From assembly GCA_005784505.1 (NCBI GenBank), contig VCAZ01000041.1:147501-211500 (forward strand): a stretch of 64,000 nt of DNA, in the 5' to 3' direction. The position numbers were made by a program, and so were the translations under genes. The DNA is from Bagarius yarrelli. Its lineage: Eukaryota; Chordata; Actinopteri; Siluriformes; Sisoridae. Shown piece after piece: positions 23,676 through 34,669 of the stretch (position 1 is its first letter; each line of letters starts with the position of its first letter). The notes beneath the pieces were generated by a model. That model searched no databases. It had not been told where the DNA came from and saw only the letters and a program-made list of their open reading frames with translations.

Positions 23676-23945
23676 ATGAGTGTTATACAGTATATTTCTC
23701 GTTTTAGTAAAGCATTCCTTGAATTTGCATCCATCAATGCCAGTGAGCCTGCAGAAGCTTTCCTTTCCATGCCTGGTATGCACAATATGGTGTTATTCAA
23801 CCGGAAGACCATCCAATCGTCAGACCAACTGTTCATCTGCTCAGAAGGTAAAGCGCAGGGGCCTCAATTTTGTCAATATATGTTAGCTCACTGGATGGTG
23901 GACATCATGTTAGATGGTTTGCCAGACTACTATTTTTATAGTTAA
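23676..23945 (+). pseudogene. Possible DIRS-type tyrosine recombinase fragment
   Basis: An 89-codon open frame contains SSDQLFICSEGKAQG followed by LAHWMVDIM. This resembles by eye the '..EQLFVCFGGRAKG....KQRLSHWIVDAI..' segment upstream of the catalytic region in recombinases of DIRS-like retroelements of fish. It stops before the conserved region with the His-x-x-Arg motif, so it could not be active. I recognise the pattern from memory only. A chance open frame is the alternative. Confidence 0.4.
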
Positions 23946-24420
23946 TAATGTAGTGGTCTTCTCAGAGCAGATTTTTGAAGGTAGTCCATAGTGACTGGAC
24001 TTCTTGTCATACTTTATCAGGGTGTTTCGTAAGAGTGAAATAGATTAATTTGTGTTCTTAATGTAATTGTGTTTCTGTAAAACCTTGATATCCACCATGG
24101 TTCCTTGTCAGTTGGAGCCTGTGCTGGCTTAACTGGAAGACGTCTTCATGATGGTGGTAGATTCTAGCTTGCATGAACACTGTTCAATAGCTTTCACAAA
24201 AGCGCTAACACGAAATCAAAATTTACAGCTCTCTTAAAGAATCCAGGGGTTTGTAAATGGAGCAAATTACAAGAAAATATGTTGCTTCAAAGATTTTTTT
24301 AGCAAGATGATACTGAGATGCCAATATAAAGATGGTCATACAAATATACAGTTTTTTTTTACTTCTATTAGCATAATGTAATTAGTGATAAAGAAAGGGC
24401 AGCAACAGTTGTTACAGCAA
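23946..24420. other. Intergenic stretch, no gene seen
   Basis: AT-rich; no gene or complete element recognised. Confidence 0.35.
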
Positions 24421-24424
24421 GACA

Positions 24425-24748
24425 GTTCCAGGTTTGTATCCCCTGCAGGGGTCTTTCTGTGTGGAGTTTCTGAGTGGATGTTCTTCCTGTTTTTTGCGTT
24501 CACTATGAGTACTCTGGTTACCTCTCACAGCCACATGTATGTTAGGTCGACTGGTGATTCTAAACTGCCCATAGGAGTGAGTGTGTGTGGTTGTTTGTCT
24601 GTATGTGGCTCTGCAATGGACTGATGACCTGTCTAGGATGACCCCTGCCTTTCACCCAATGACAGCTTGGATAAACTCCAGAAGAACCTTGTGAACCTGA
24701 TTAGGAATAAACAAGTATAGACAATAGATAAATGGATGGATGGATAAA
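24425..24748 (+). repeat. SINE-like repeat, family B
   Basis: CAGGTTTGTATCCCCTGCAG, TCTGTGTGGAGTTTCTG, ACTGGTGATTCTAAACTGCC and ATGACCCCTGCCTTTCACCC match family B. It ends in a GGATGGATGGAT tail that runs straight into a foldback. Confidence 0.8.
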
Positions 24749-24749
24749 T

Positions 24750-24796
24750 GGTAGAGAAAAGGAGACCTTATTTAATAGTGTCTCCTTTTCTCTACC
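24750..24796. repeat. Perfect 17-bp inverted repeat (hairpin 1)
   Basis: GGTAGAGAAAAGGAGAC (24750-24766) is the exact reverse complement of 24780-24796. The pairing extends outward, after a 4-base bulge, through the GGAT tail on the left and ATCC repeats on the right. Confidence 0.9.
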
Positions 24797-24812
24797 ATCC
24801 ATCCATCCATCC

Positions 24813-24931
24813 AAGAATACAATTCCCTTTAACATTCTTTTATGTTGTTATTTAATTGTATTTAATACACATATAAGACTAAATACAATAAAGTAACAAA
24901 AGAAAAGAATGTTAAAGGGAATTGTATTCTT
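24813..24931. repeat. Perfect 29-bp inverted repeat (hairpin 2)
   Basis: The 29 bases at 24813-24841 (beginning AAGAATACAATTCCC) are the exact reverse complement of 24903-24931. The 61-base spacer also pairs imperfectly (TTGTATTTA against TAAATACAA). No transposase-like sequence is associated. Confidence 0.9.
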
Positions 24932-24934
24932 TTG

Positions 24935-25660
24935 GCAAGTTGTGTTGGCAAATCTGCTGACATATGGTACAGGAGAAGAAAAGCAACTATTGGCAGGCAT
25001 CATTAAAATCTGACTACCTTTTACTTCATCATGCACAAATACTCTCATGGTCTCAACTGTTTTTTTTATCTATAGTAACTTGTGGATAAGGGTTTGTGTT
25101 GGAAAAAGCAAAAACATACGTTCCCTCAGTGGATTCTGGACCATCAGTCCGCTGCAGTGATCTGGCAGTTTGCGAAGGTTGCTGTCTTATTCTGACACCA
25201 ATGTTAATGTGATAGGGATTTATTTATAGGCTAAAAAAAATCAAGTGAGGGTGTGTGGTAGCCAGACAAATAAGGATTTACCAAGAGTCTAAACTGACAA
25301 GGATAAGTGTGTCAAAACACCTCCACCTCCAGAGATCAGCACACACAACTTTTCCGTCAGTGTGAGCATGCGGCTATGGTGACCACCAGATGAGTCACTC
25401 TTACTCACCGGGAATAAACTTGGCTTGTTTTCTCTAGCGTTGAAGGCTGGCAGGGATACCCATGCTGTTACTGTTATTTTCTTCTGGCAGTGTTGTTAGC
25501 CAACTTTTCAATCATTCTGTGGTAGTGAAATGTTTCAGAATTTAACCAGCTCAAGTTGGAAAAGGGTTTTTTGTTAAAAAGTGTCAAACACATACCTTAA
25601 ATTAATTCCATTTATATTCAAATACATTACATTCCAAACGGTAAGCCAAAATTACTGACA
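24935..25660. other. Intergenic stretch, no gene seen
   Basis: Unique-looking sequence; no gene or repeat family assigned. Confidence 0.35.
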
Positions 25661-25664
25661 AATA

Positions 25665-25775
25665 GTGGTTGACCGATTTATCAGTTTTGCCGATTAATCA
25701 GCACCGATAGGTGATTCTATTGGTTATCGGTCAGTTATGCTAACAGACTGTGTGTTCACAATTATTAAATACAAG
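25665..25775. mobile_element. Possible transposon end of the 'TGACCGAT' family
   Basis: GGTTGACCGATTTATC, CCGATTAATC and GGTTATCGGTCAG resemble the end of the element at 56005-56540. A second terminus was not found. Confidence 0.4.
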
Positions 25776-27540
25776 TCTACTGAAATATACTTATTTTTAT
25801 ATGAGCAGAATACACACCCACACACACACACACATCGTTGCCTCCTTCTTCAAAGTTTACTCCCTTTATAATATATAGATGAAGCTTGCTTGCAAACTCA
25901 GGTCTGGAAATGTAACTACCAACTTTATCAACAGGTTACTAATTCAACCAAACCTCCCTTATCGAAAGATTTTAATAAAATTTTAAAAATTGGAAGGAAG
26001 AATCAATGTCGATTATGACACCATAAAATCGTATTCCCAAATGTACAAAAACGGCAACACGACACATGTTTAGCAATCACGCATCTTGCTACGACAATAC
26101 CAATGATAATGTTTACATCAAGTCATTATTGCAATAATGTGCCAGACTGTCAAACAGCATTTATAAACAAAATACATCTTTTCATTTTCATTCTAATTTA
26201 ACTGCATTTAACTGACCACAATTTTCTTTGTTAAATAATATTACAAAGTAGGTTATTGTAATGTGTACTTTTGGGGGCTTGGGCACTCAAAGTCACCACG
26301 CCCCAACCCCCGCACATGCCTGCTGTACAGCAAAAACTGCTAGGCGAAGGACATTGTACCCAGCATCCTATAAGGCAATACCTGGACAAATACAATGCTA
26401 ATACATGCTGTAATACCATCATGTTGGTGCATAAATGAGTACAAAGCGGGAACAGAAAACTCTAGAAACCCCAAACGAATCCCACATTTACCCATCTTCA
26501 CCCCTTAAAATTTAAAACAACCCTGATACTGATCCGAGTTCCTCTGGTCCAACCCCAAGATTTCCCAAGGACCTTCACATGGATCGTCGCAATGAGGTTT
26601 CACCAGCAATTACTTCATTCAGGCAGTGCCTAGAACACATCGAGTAAAAGTTCTAATGGGTAGATGGCTCTGTTTTTCAGCTTCTCTAGGTGCCTAATCA
26701 GTTGTGGACAGTGGGGAAATAAGTCAAACTACGGGTAGTGGGAATTGATTCGGTTTTTGCTTTACTTGTGTAGTCAGGCTGATGGTACTTGGTATGACTT
26801 TAAAGTGTGTGTTTATTTATTCTGTGCCACTCAGTTTCAGTGGAGATTTGGGGTTTAACATGGCTGTAAAGCTCTGCTGTGACCAGAACATGAACTCGAA
26901 TACCGTTAGCAATGGAACCGAATGGAAACACGATGTGAAAAGGGGGTGGGTTCTAATTAAAACTAAATGAACAGTAGATTATTTAGTACAACAGTAAGAC
27001 TACCAGTGGGTACTGAGTTTTATTGCTCATTCAGCAAATTGGAATTACAGCAAACGCTTGGCTTAGCTGCAAAGTACAAAAAGAGGAGGGAAATACACAC
27101 TTAAACAGCAACAACTGCAAAATAAAGAGTATATAATAAATAAATTAGCTTGTCCAACATGAAAGTGAACACGTAACCTGTCTTATCTAACTGTAGGCTT
27201 CATAAAGAAAGTTGCTAAAATATGATAATGTGCATAAAAATTGGAAAAAATGAAAGTGGTAGCCCAGCAGGCCCGATTCTTGCCAACCATAGAAGTTTGG
27301 GAAGACAGATATCCCAGGTTGGGGATGGGGTTGAGGAGACAGATACTCTGTGAAATTCAATACATTTTAATAAAATTCAATAAAATGGAATAGCATAGGG
27401 AACACCCCTTCTTCAAACTTCTCAACACAGAGCCCACCTCACACTGCTTTTATCAAATCACAAATCATACAAAAAAAAAAGGATTTGTAGACCGCTAAAT
27501 TTTGATTTGGTGGGCAAGACGGACGTTTGGGTGGGCTCAT
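25776..27540. other. Gene-free stretch
   Basis: No gene recognised. A short (CA)n lies near 25815-25833. Open frames of about 62-63 codons have no domain support. Confidence 0.4.
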
Positions 27541-27544
27541 GCCT

Positions 27545-27740
27545 AGAGGAGGCCCTGTAGCCCATTGGTTAAGAAGTTGGACTGCTGAACGGTAGAATGT
27601 GATTACAATTTTTAGCACCTCCAAGCTGCCACCACTGGGCCCCTAAGCAAGGCCCTTAACACTCAACTGATTAAATTAAACTGAGATAAATGTATGTTGC
27701 TCCATATAAGGTAATGTGCTAAATGCTATAAGTGTTAATA
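27545..27740 (+). repeat. SINE-like repeat, family A
   Basis: Head GCCCTGTAGCCCATTGGTTAAG, middle CACTGGGCCCCTAAGCAAGG, and a decayed tail GTTGCTCCATATAAGG...GTGCTAAATGCTATAAG. Confidence 0.75.
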
Positions 27741-27879
27741 TAAAATAAGCTACTCTATATTAGCAGAGTGTTATTTCTGTGCTAATAATGCTTTGGAACA
27801 GTTTTTTGCATTGTATTATACAGTTTAGTTTGCTTAAAGTCCTGTTTTGGAATAGCAACATCTCCCAAGAGTGTCCTGC

Positions 27880-28301
27880 ACTACTAAGTAATATACTTGT
27901 CGGGTAACTGCTTATGGACACCTCACTACACTAAATTACCATTTTTAAGGTATCTAAGAGACTGAAACTTCGATACCTCAAAGACATGAAGACATGCTGC
28001 GTTCTGGATGTTTTGAAGTGGAAGAACTCTCATGTCATGACTCAACCCCTTCAAACTGGAACATCTTTGAGAGGAACTGGAACCCCAGACCTCCTCACCT
28101 CAACATTAAAGTCTGATCTCACTAATACTATTGGAACATAATGACCAATTCCACACAGTCACATGACCCAATCTAGAGGAAAACCTGTACTGAAGTCTGG
28201 AGGCGATTATAGGAGGAAGACGGAGACTAACATCTGGAATATTATGATCAAAAATATAATGACTGTGATGGTCAGGTGTTCCAATACTTTATGTATATGA
28301 T
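27880..28301 (+). mobile_element. Tc1-derived non-autonomous element
   Basis: Matches the copies at 18018 and 43120 from GGACACCTCACTACAC through GAAGACATGCTGCGTTCTGG to GTGATGGTCAGGTGTTCC. It lacks the DDVPVHK segment, so it has an additional internal deletion. Confidence 0.7.
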
Positions 28302-28800
28302 ATAAAAAACACAAAATTGTTAATATAAAATTACTGATAAACATCTTTGGTTTAAATGAGGAAAAAAAAATACAAGGTGGGATACAAACCCCAAACCACA
28401 TGTATGCTGGGCGAAAGTTCTACCAACAGATCACTTCACTTAACATGTTCCAAAGTTCTTTCCAAATCTTTAAAAAACTTGAAAACTGGATATTTGCTGG
28501 CAATTTAAGAACTCAAAACTAAAAAAATGCAATTATTTTACAAACTATTTAAAATGGCACATAATATTCAGATTTGTTAAATGACATTTGTCAATAATTC
28601 ATAAAGTTTTGTCATATTGTAAACTCCAAAAATACCCAGACTAGTATAAATTGTCCATTCATCAATATATTGTTTTTCAATAAATAATTGAAAAGTATAA
28701 AATGCGAAAAGCATCATTTGTTTCATCTTTTTCCAGACCATAATAATAAAAGCTTGTTACCAGAAACACAGACGGATTGCTTTAAAGCCTGACTAAAATC
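28302..28800. other. AT-rich intergenic stretch
   Basis: No gene or repeat family recognised. Confidence 0.4.
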
Positions 28801-29798
28801 TGTCAGGAGCAGAAAGGCACCAAAATGGTGGCCTAGGAGGAGGCTCATGTCCCTTCTATCCCTGCCCATATGGCTGTGCCAGCTGGATATGCCAAGCTCT
28901 CAAGGGATACGGCAACAATTTTCCTTCACTCAATGCAACTTATCAACAATAATTCACCCTGAATAAAAGAGAGAAAAAGAAAACCCACAAAACAAAAACA
29001 AAAAAACAACAACAGCATTTTGGCACCAGCTTCGAGTAGAAGCTCCTGCCACAATGAGTGCAGCTGCCTCCCTCTTGCCTCCAGTGCTTGAAAAAAAGCC
29101 CTTGTGTTTGCATTGATAAATGTTATGCCTCTAGAAGAGTGAGGGGTAAGAAGGTTTCCCTTCATAAACCACACAATACGCCCTCCTGGATGCATCTAAA
29201 ATGATCCCCACAGTGCAAGTTTGGAAACAGTGCTAATTCAGCCATGTTTGTTTTCTGCCACAGTGGCTCCAAACAGAGATCTCTCACGCTTTTTTTTTTC
29301 CTCTCTTGATTTTCTGCCCACTCAGTGGATGAGAGCCACTGACAGGCACAGGAGCAGATGGGGATTGACAGGGCTCCTAGGCAAAGAGCTAATTGAGGGA
29401 GATTGGGGAGAACTTTGTAACACCAGCCGTATCGGGGGGGGGGGGATGCATTCATAAAATACACTGCTGCCCCACTGTGATCAAGGAGCTCATTGAATCA
29501 ACTCATTGCACGACTTTTGCAGATAATTTGAGACATGGTGGCCTCGTAATTGGAGATCTGGACCTCATTTCCAGCTCTTCCTTGCTGCCGATATTCATTG
29601 TCAGGTGTGATTGCTTCAAAAAGACTGCTCCCTATGGAGGACTGAAAAGAAATTGGAGACAGCTGCTCACTGTGATATGACTCAATATAAAAACAAATCT
29701 TCCTTGGCAGGGCTCGATCCCAAAAAACAGCTGAGTGGTGAAAATGTTCCGCAATGACCTTGAGTTAAAATAAAGCTACTTCTTAAATATTAAGCTCA
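28800..29798. other. Candidate conserved non-coding block or retrocopy
   Basis: About 1 kb of balanced-composition, non-repetitive DNA with several open frames of 78-100 codons, none with a recognisable domain. It contains homeodomain-type cores (CTAATTGAG, GTAATTGG). It ends in AATAAA (29769-29774) and then a 21-base A run. That ending would fit a polyadenylated insert, and the composition would fit a conserved enhancer. I cannot choose between these. Confidence 0.3.
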
Positions 29799-29799
29799 C

Positions 29800-29820
29800 A
29801 AAAAAAAAAAAAAAAAAAAA
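29800..29820. repeat. Poly(A) run of 21
   Basis: Uninterrupted A run 25 bases downstream of an AATAAA hexamer. Confidence 0.95.
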
Positions 29821-31600
29821 GGAGTGAGTCACCGCTGCGCAAAGGTTCAGGTTAAACCTGTGCAAGAACGTTTGCAAAGACCGGACAAAACGGGCTCTCG
29901 ATCATGACGGATGACGCGCTGCGTGATTCACAAGCGAGTCTAGTCTTGCACTTGCCTTGCAGATGGTTGAAGACAGACTACAGCATGAAACACCTCAGGA
30001 TCCACAGAGGGCTTGAAAGGCTGGACCAGTCAACAGATTGGCCGATCTGGGATATCAGCCTGGGAGCAAGAAGGGGCCAGACATGATTCATTACTCATTC
30101 AAAGCACACAGACAGGTAGATGATAAACCATTTAGACAAGAGCACTACAAGCCAGCGAAACCAGACTTTACAAATAACTCGACTCATTATCATGTTCAGT
30201 CTGAGAGTCAGAGCAATTTTGAGCTTTGAAAGCTATTAAAGCCAAATAGGTAGGATGGGATGGATGTTTGCACATTAGCTAGAATGGACTTTTAATTAAG
30301 CTGTCAACTTGGTACAATGCAAAGCATGTTCAGGGATCCGCACACCACCGAATGCATACGGTTTCTAGAATAATCTGATTCTCAAACCCAAACCTGATAC
30401 AAGCCAAAGTCCCTTAGAGGCACCTGGTGAGCAATTATGTAGTTTACAATCTAAGCAATCAAAAACACCTGCAAACTCTCATCTTTCAGTGCAGAAAGAA
30501 AAACAAAGGTCACACTCTAGTAGGAGGAATGCAGATTGCACACCCCCAGGAGTTAAACAAAAACAAAATGGAGTAAAGGGATAAATTACTAAATGGATGG
30601 ATGAATGGCTAAATGAATGGATAAATATATGACCAAATGGATGGATGGATGGATGAATGGCTAAATAGATGGATGAATAAATAGATAAATGGATAGATCG
30701 ATGGATACGTGTAGCTAAATTCTCTTATCATCTTTTAAATAATCAGGATAGGAAAATAAGAAAGCAAATTTAGTCCAAAATTCCAGACAAAAATAGCCCC
30801 AAAATAAGCAGTCCCCAAAACATTGTCTGTCAGCTTCATTTGTGTAGTCATGGCAACCAGAGCACAAAAGCCCAAACTAATGAGACGAATAATGTGAGAA
30901 TTGCCAGCCAGCACCAACGCCTTGAGTATTAACTCTAATGTGTAATTTTATTATTTTCTTTTACCCTAGAGGGCAGTATGTTGTATCCTGCTTCTATATT
31001 TTCTTGATCAACTTACACTAGAATGATCAAATGTAAATCTACTATATACACATCGCTGTGATGTTGTATTAGGGGCTTTAAATGCTAATGCAGCTTCACT
31101 ATTTTTATATAATTACAAAAAGAAACCCGTAAATTGGGAACAAACAATGTCTTAAGTCCCGATGAATAAATTAAACAATAGTATTCAAATATTTCATACA
31201 GAACTGCCATCAGAGCCACTCTTTAGTTACACTTACCCTTCGGCCAATCAGATTCCAGAACTCAACATCTCTGTGGTGCTAATAATGTGCATAAAGTTTA
31301 GAAGTTTTATTTTTATAAAACTTTTATTATAAAATTTAGCTCGCTAGCTCATTCAGTGTTGTACAGAACATCAGCAAAGAGACAGACAACAGAGACCCGT
31401 CCACAGCAGGCCAGGAAGCTACATGGTGAAAAGATCGCCGCCGCCTTTGATGTCGAGATGGAGAGTGTTTCTCGGGCAATCTGATATTTCCCACTTTGAA
31501 GATAGTGCAGATGAACTTTAGTGTTGCCCTATCGTCTTCTTTTCAAATACAAGATAAAGGACAAGGAAATGAAAAAATGGTTGAGAGGCAAGTAAAAGGG
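29821..31600. other. Gene-free stretch with a degenerate tetranucleotide tract
   Basis: At 30590-30710 there is a decayed ATGG/ATGA/ATAA tetranucleotide repeat. CCAATCAGATTCCAGAA at about 31242 matches the dispersed motif at 8132-9032. No gene recognised. Confidence 0.45.
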
Positions 31601-31604
31601 TTAC

Positions 31605-31738
31605 CATTTTACAGCATTTGGCGGTTAAGGGCCTTGCTCAGGGGCCCAAGAGTGCTGAGTTGGTGGTGCTGGGAATCGAAGCCCGGTCTTTCTGATATCA
31701 GGCCAACACCTTAACCACTGCGCCACCACTTCCTCACC
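31605..31738 (-). repeat. SINE-like repeat, family A, 5' part
   Basis: TAAGGGCCTTGCTCAGGGGC, GCTGGGAATCGAAGCCC and CCAACACCTTAACCACTGCG in minus orientation. The tail is deleted to ACAGCATTTGGC. Confidence 0.8.
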
Positions 31739-31989
31739 AGATCCAGAAATTGGTGGAGAGAATGGGTTATTTTTTTTCTTTATTTTTAACTCACATTAAT
31801 CTATAGGTTCAGCCTTCTGGTAGATGAATAATATATAAATCCATATCATTGATAAAATCTGATTTACATTGTTTGAGTGTATTGCGTAAGATTCCATGGC
31901 AATAACCAGCTGGTGAGTTAAAACTAAAAGTTGTATCACTAGTCCCCACCGCAGGGTTGCCAAATATAAACTGTTGGGAGAAAAATGTA

Positions 31990-32335
31990 TTTCTTCCAGC
32001 AGTGGTTAAGACTTTGGGATGTTGATCATGGTCAAAGTCCCATCACTTCCAAGCTTCTGCTGTTGGGCCCTTAAGCAAGGCCCCTAACCCTCTTTGTACT
32101 ACAGGAGCCAAATTATGGCTGAGTCTTCGCTTTGGGACACTTCTTTACACTTTGGCTGAAGAGTACTTCTTACACCACTGTTACACCTTTTTTTTCTCTA
32201 CAGTACAAAGCTGTAGGGCCCTTAAGCGAGGGTTTTTTGTACTACAGGAGCCAAATCATGACTGACTGTTTCCTTTGGGACACCCTAGGTTAAAGATGTA
32301 AAGAAAAGACTTTCACCGTAACAAATAAAGAATTA
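31990..32335 (+). repeat. SINE-like repeat related to family A with internal duplication
   Basis: GCAGTGGTTAAGACTTTGGG and GTTGGGCCCTTAAGCAAGGC give the head and middle. A block GTACTACAGGAGCCAAAT occurs twice (32096 and 32241), each preceded by a GGGCCCTTAAGC copy, so the middle is tandemly duplicated by about 145 bp. The end differs from other family A copies. Confidence 0.55.
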
Positions 32336-32339
32336 TTAT

Positions 32340-33151
32340 TATTTTTTTTTTATTTGATATTGCAACTGTTAAGAAATTGTGATTATGCCCATCATCGTCC
32401 GATTCGATCCAATCCAACTGAACTGGACCCTGAGCCAGACTTATTTCCAAATGAACAACCTGCATTCTTCGCAAATTGGAAATCACTCTTTACAACTATA
32501 AATAGATGGACATGAGCTTCCCATATGCTGTATGCTCCCGCATCCAAAACCGAGGATTTAATCTAATTCATTTATTCACTTGGTAGACTGTGTACGGAAT
32601 GTGTGTTTAGTCAAGTTGTAAACCCTAAATCACCTTATAATAGCTTATAGCATGTTAAAGTCAGGCAATTAAATAAAAATAAAACTATATGTTTAATAGA
32701 AAAACGTTTAAAAAGATCAAATTTGACCTAAGGACAACAGGAAGGTTTGAAAAACCACTAAACATGATTTTGTTGTTTACACTTTGATTTTAATTATACT
32801 AATGAATAGATCGAATATGTCAATATTGAGTATGTTAGCATTGATAGATACTAAATTATAAGTGTCAAATTTTATTTTAAGCATTAAAAATACACGATTA
32901 AATCAAGATGGATAGAAATTCAGCTTTGGTAATTTTAACTATTATGTGAAACTGACAAAATGTAATTAAAATATAATTATTATCTTACGTAAATTCATTT
33001 AGTTGCTTTGTCTGGCCCGACTACGGGTTTCAGTTATGGGGCGGCCACGGAGTTGTTAGTGTGTTGAAATGTGAGAACAGTGATAACACAATTTGGCTAC
33101 ATTAATCTTTTTTAAATATGACATTTAGCACGTTATAATATTAAAATAATA

Positions 33152-33183
<32 letters not shown>

Positions 33184-33470
33184 TATGCGTAATGATGCAT
33201 TTTTATCTCTTTTAGAGGATCAGTCATGTGACAGGTAGGGCCAAGTAGACATGAATAAAGATCTTGACTATTGTTATGTAAACAACATTTCAACATTTTT
33301 TTCTTTAATTTAACTGAAAATGCTTTTTTACTCTTTATTGCTTGAATAGAATGAAGTGATTTGTACCCAAAGAAATGCTAAATGCTAAATATTATAAATG
33401 AAGAAAGAAGATAAATGAAATCTTGTATATAAAGATTCATTAATGATTTCAAAATGTCAAGCAGGGAAAG
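32340..33470. other. AT-rich stretch with (TAA)n
   Basis: A TAA/AAT trinucleotide repeat lies at about 33142-33183. No gene seen. Confidence 0.5.
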
Positions 33471-34290
33471 AAAAAAAACACAGTGGGGGAATGACAGCAG
33501 AGAGCTGCAGGGCTTCTGGGGGGTCAGAGGGTACAAACTAGACAGGCTGTAAGTGGATCATTTGATTTTGGGAATCCTTTGGGGCTGATAGTAAAAGGGC
33601 TGTTTACTGTTCCACAGCATCTCCACAGGAGCATTAACCAGCGCCGGTCTGAACTGGGAAAATAGGCCATCTGTAGAGCGCCACTGGCTCAAGGCGGCAA
33701 CTTGTGCTACAAATTCACACCCAAAAGTTAGTTGAAACATTAAATAATCTACTTTTGAGTTTTACTGCTGATCTGATTTACTAAGTGTGTGCATGTTTAA
33801 TTAAATTTGGAAATGACTCCCCAAATATGAGCGCTGAAGAATAAAGATGTCGGATGCCGCCCAAAGCAGCTGCAGACAATTAAGCTTTTGAGGGCATTAT
33901 ATCTCCTTTAACAAGCTCATCCGGGCTAATTTAGAGTCACATAGGAACCCAAGATTTTCACTGACAAAAGAAATCAGGACTAATTTGCCACTTCATGGTG
34001 CTGTTCTGTCACCTGGGACATCTCGGTCATTACTTGCAGGATGATTTTACAAGCCGGACACCAGCTGGAATTCGGGCTGGGTGTTTTTTTTTTAATCTCG
34101 ACAGGCCGAGGTGAAAGACAAGACACCACAGATGATGAAGAGGAATGTGACAGGATGTTATTAAGACCACCAAGCAGAGAATACCTTCAGAGACTGCACC
34201 GACATACCAAGCCACTCATTGTGTTTGGCTACAATGTCTGCCAGCTTTCCGGTTCATTGACTACCAAACTTTTGAAAAAATTCTTATGTT
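33470..34290. other. Candidate conserved non-coding element(s)
   Basis: Non-repetitive sequence with balanced composition, TAATT cores (for example GGGCTAATTTAGAG near 33929) and AATTAAGC. The open frames of 60-103 codons (34030-34352) show no domain. Called by texture only. Confidence 0.25.
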
Positions 34291-34309
34291 TTATTTATGT
34301 TTTATTTCT

Positions 34310-34415
34310 TATGAACCTGGCAGGCACCCTTATGCAAAGCGACTTAGAATGATTTCACTTTTCTATCTATCTGAGCAGGTTAGAGGTAAGGGCCAGGCTT
34401 TGGGGCTATATGGCT
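34310..34415 (-). repeat. SINE-like repeat, family A, tail fragment
   Basis: GGCAGGCACCCTTATGCAAAGCGACTTAGA is the family A tail in reverse, followed by a decayed TAAGGGCCAGGC. Confidence 0.5.
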
Positions 34416-34492
34416 ATATTTTCTTAGGGAAAAAGGTAACTTAGGATTTAGATTAAAACAAATTTTTTAACAAAGTTTTTGTTGGTATAGTC

Positions 34493-34659
34493 CAGGGGTG
34501 GGCAGCCTCGGTCCTGGAGGGCCGGAGTCTAGCTCCAACCCTAATCAAACAAACCAGAACCAACTAAAGAAGATTTTGCTATGTTTACGTGAAAAATACA
34601 GATAGGGGTGTTGAGGCAAGTTGAAGCTAAATCTCCAGGATCAAGATTGCCCACCCCTG
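34493..34659. mobile_element. hAT MITE, 167 bp, with perfect 8-bp target duplication
   Basis: Left end CAGGGGTGGGCAGCC. The reverse complement of the right end begins CAGGGGTGGGCAATC, identical for the first 12 bases. GTATAGTC flanks it exactly at 34485-34492 and 34660-34667. CAGGGGTGGGCA termini with 8-bp duplications are a hAT (Charlie-like) signature. There is no coding capacity. Confidence 0.92.
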
Positions 34660-34669
34660 GTATAGTCTG

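Noticed and set aside
34041..34352. 103-codon plus-strand open frame
   Set aside because: It runs from a unique block into a SINE tail, so it is unlikely to be a real gene.
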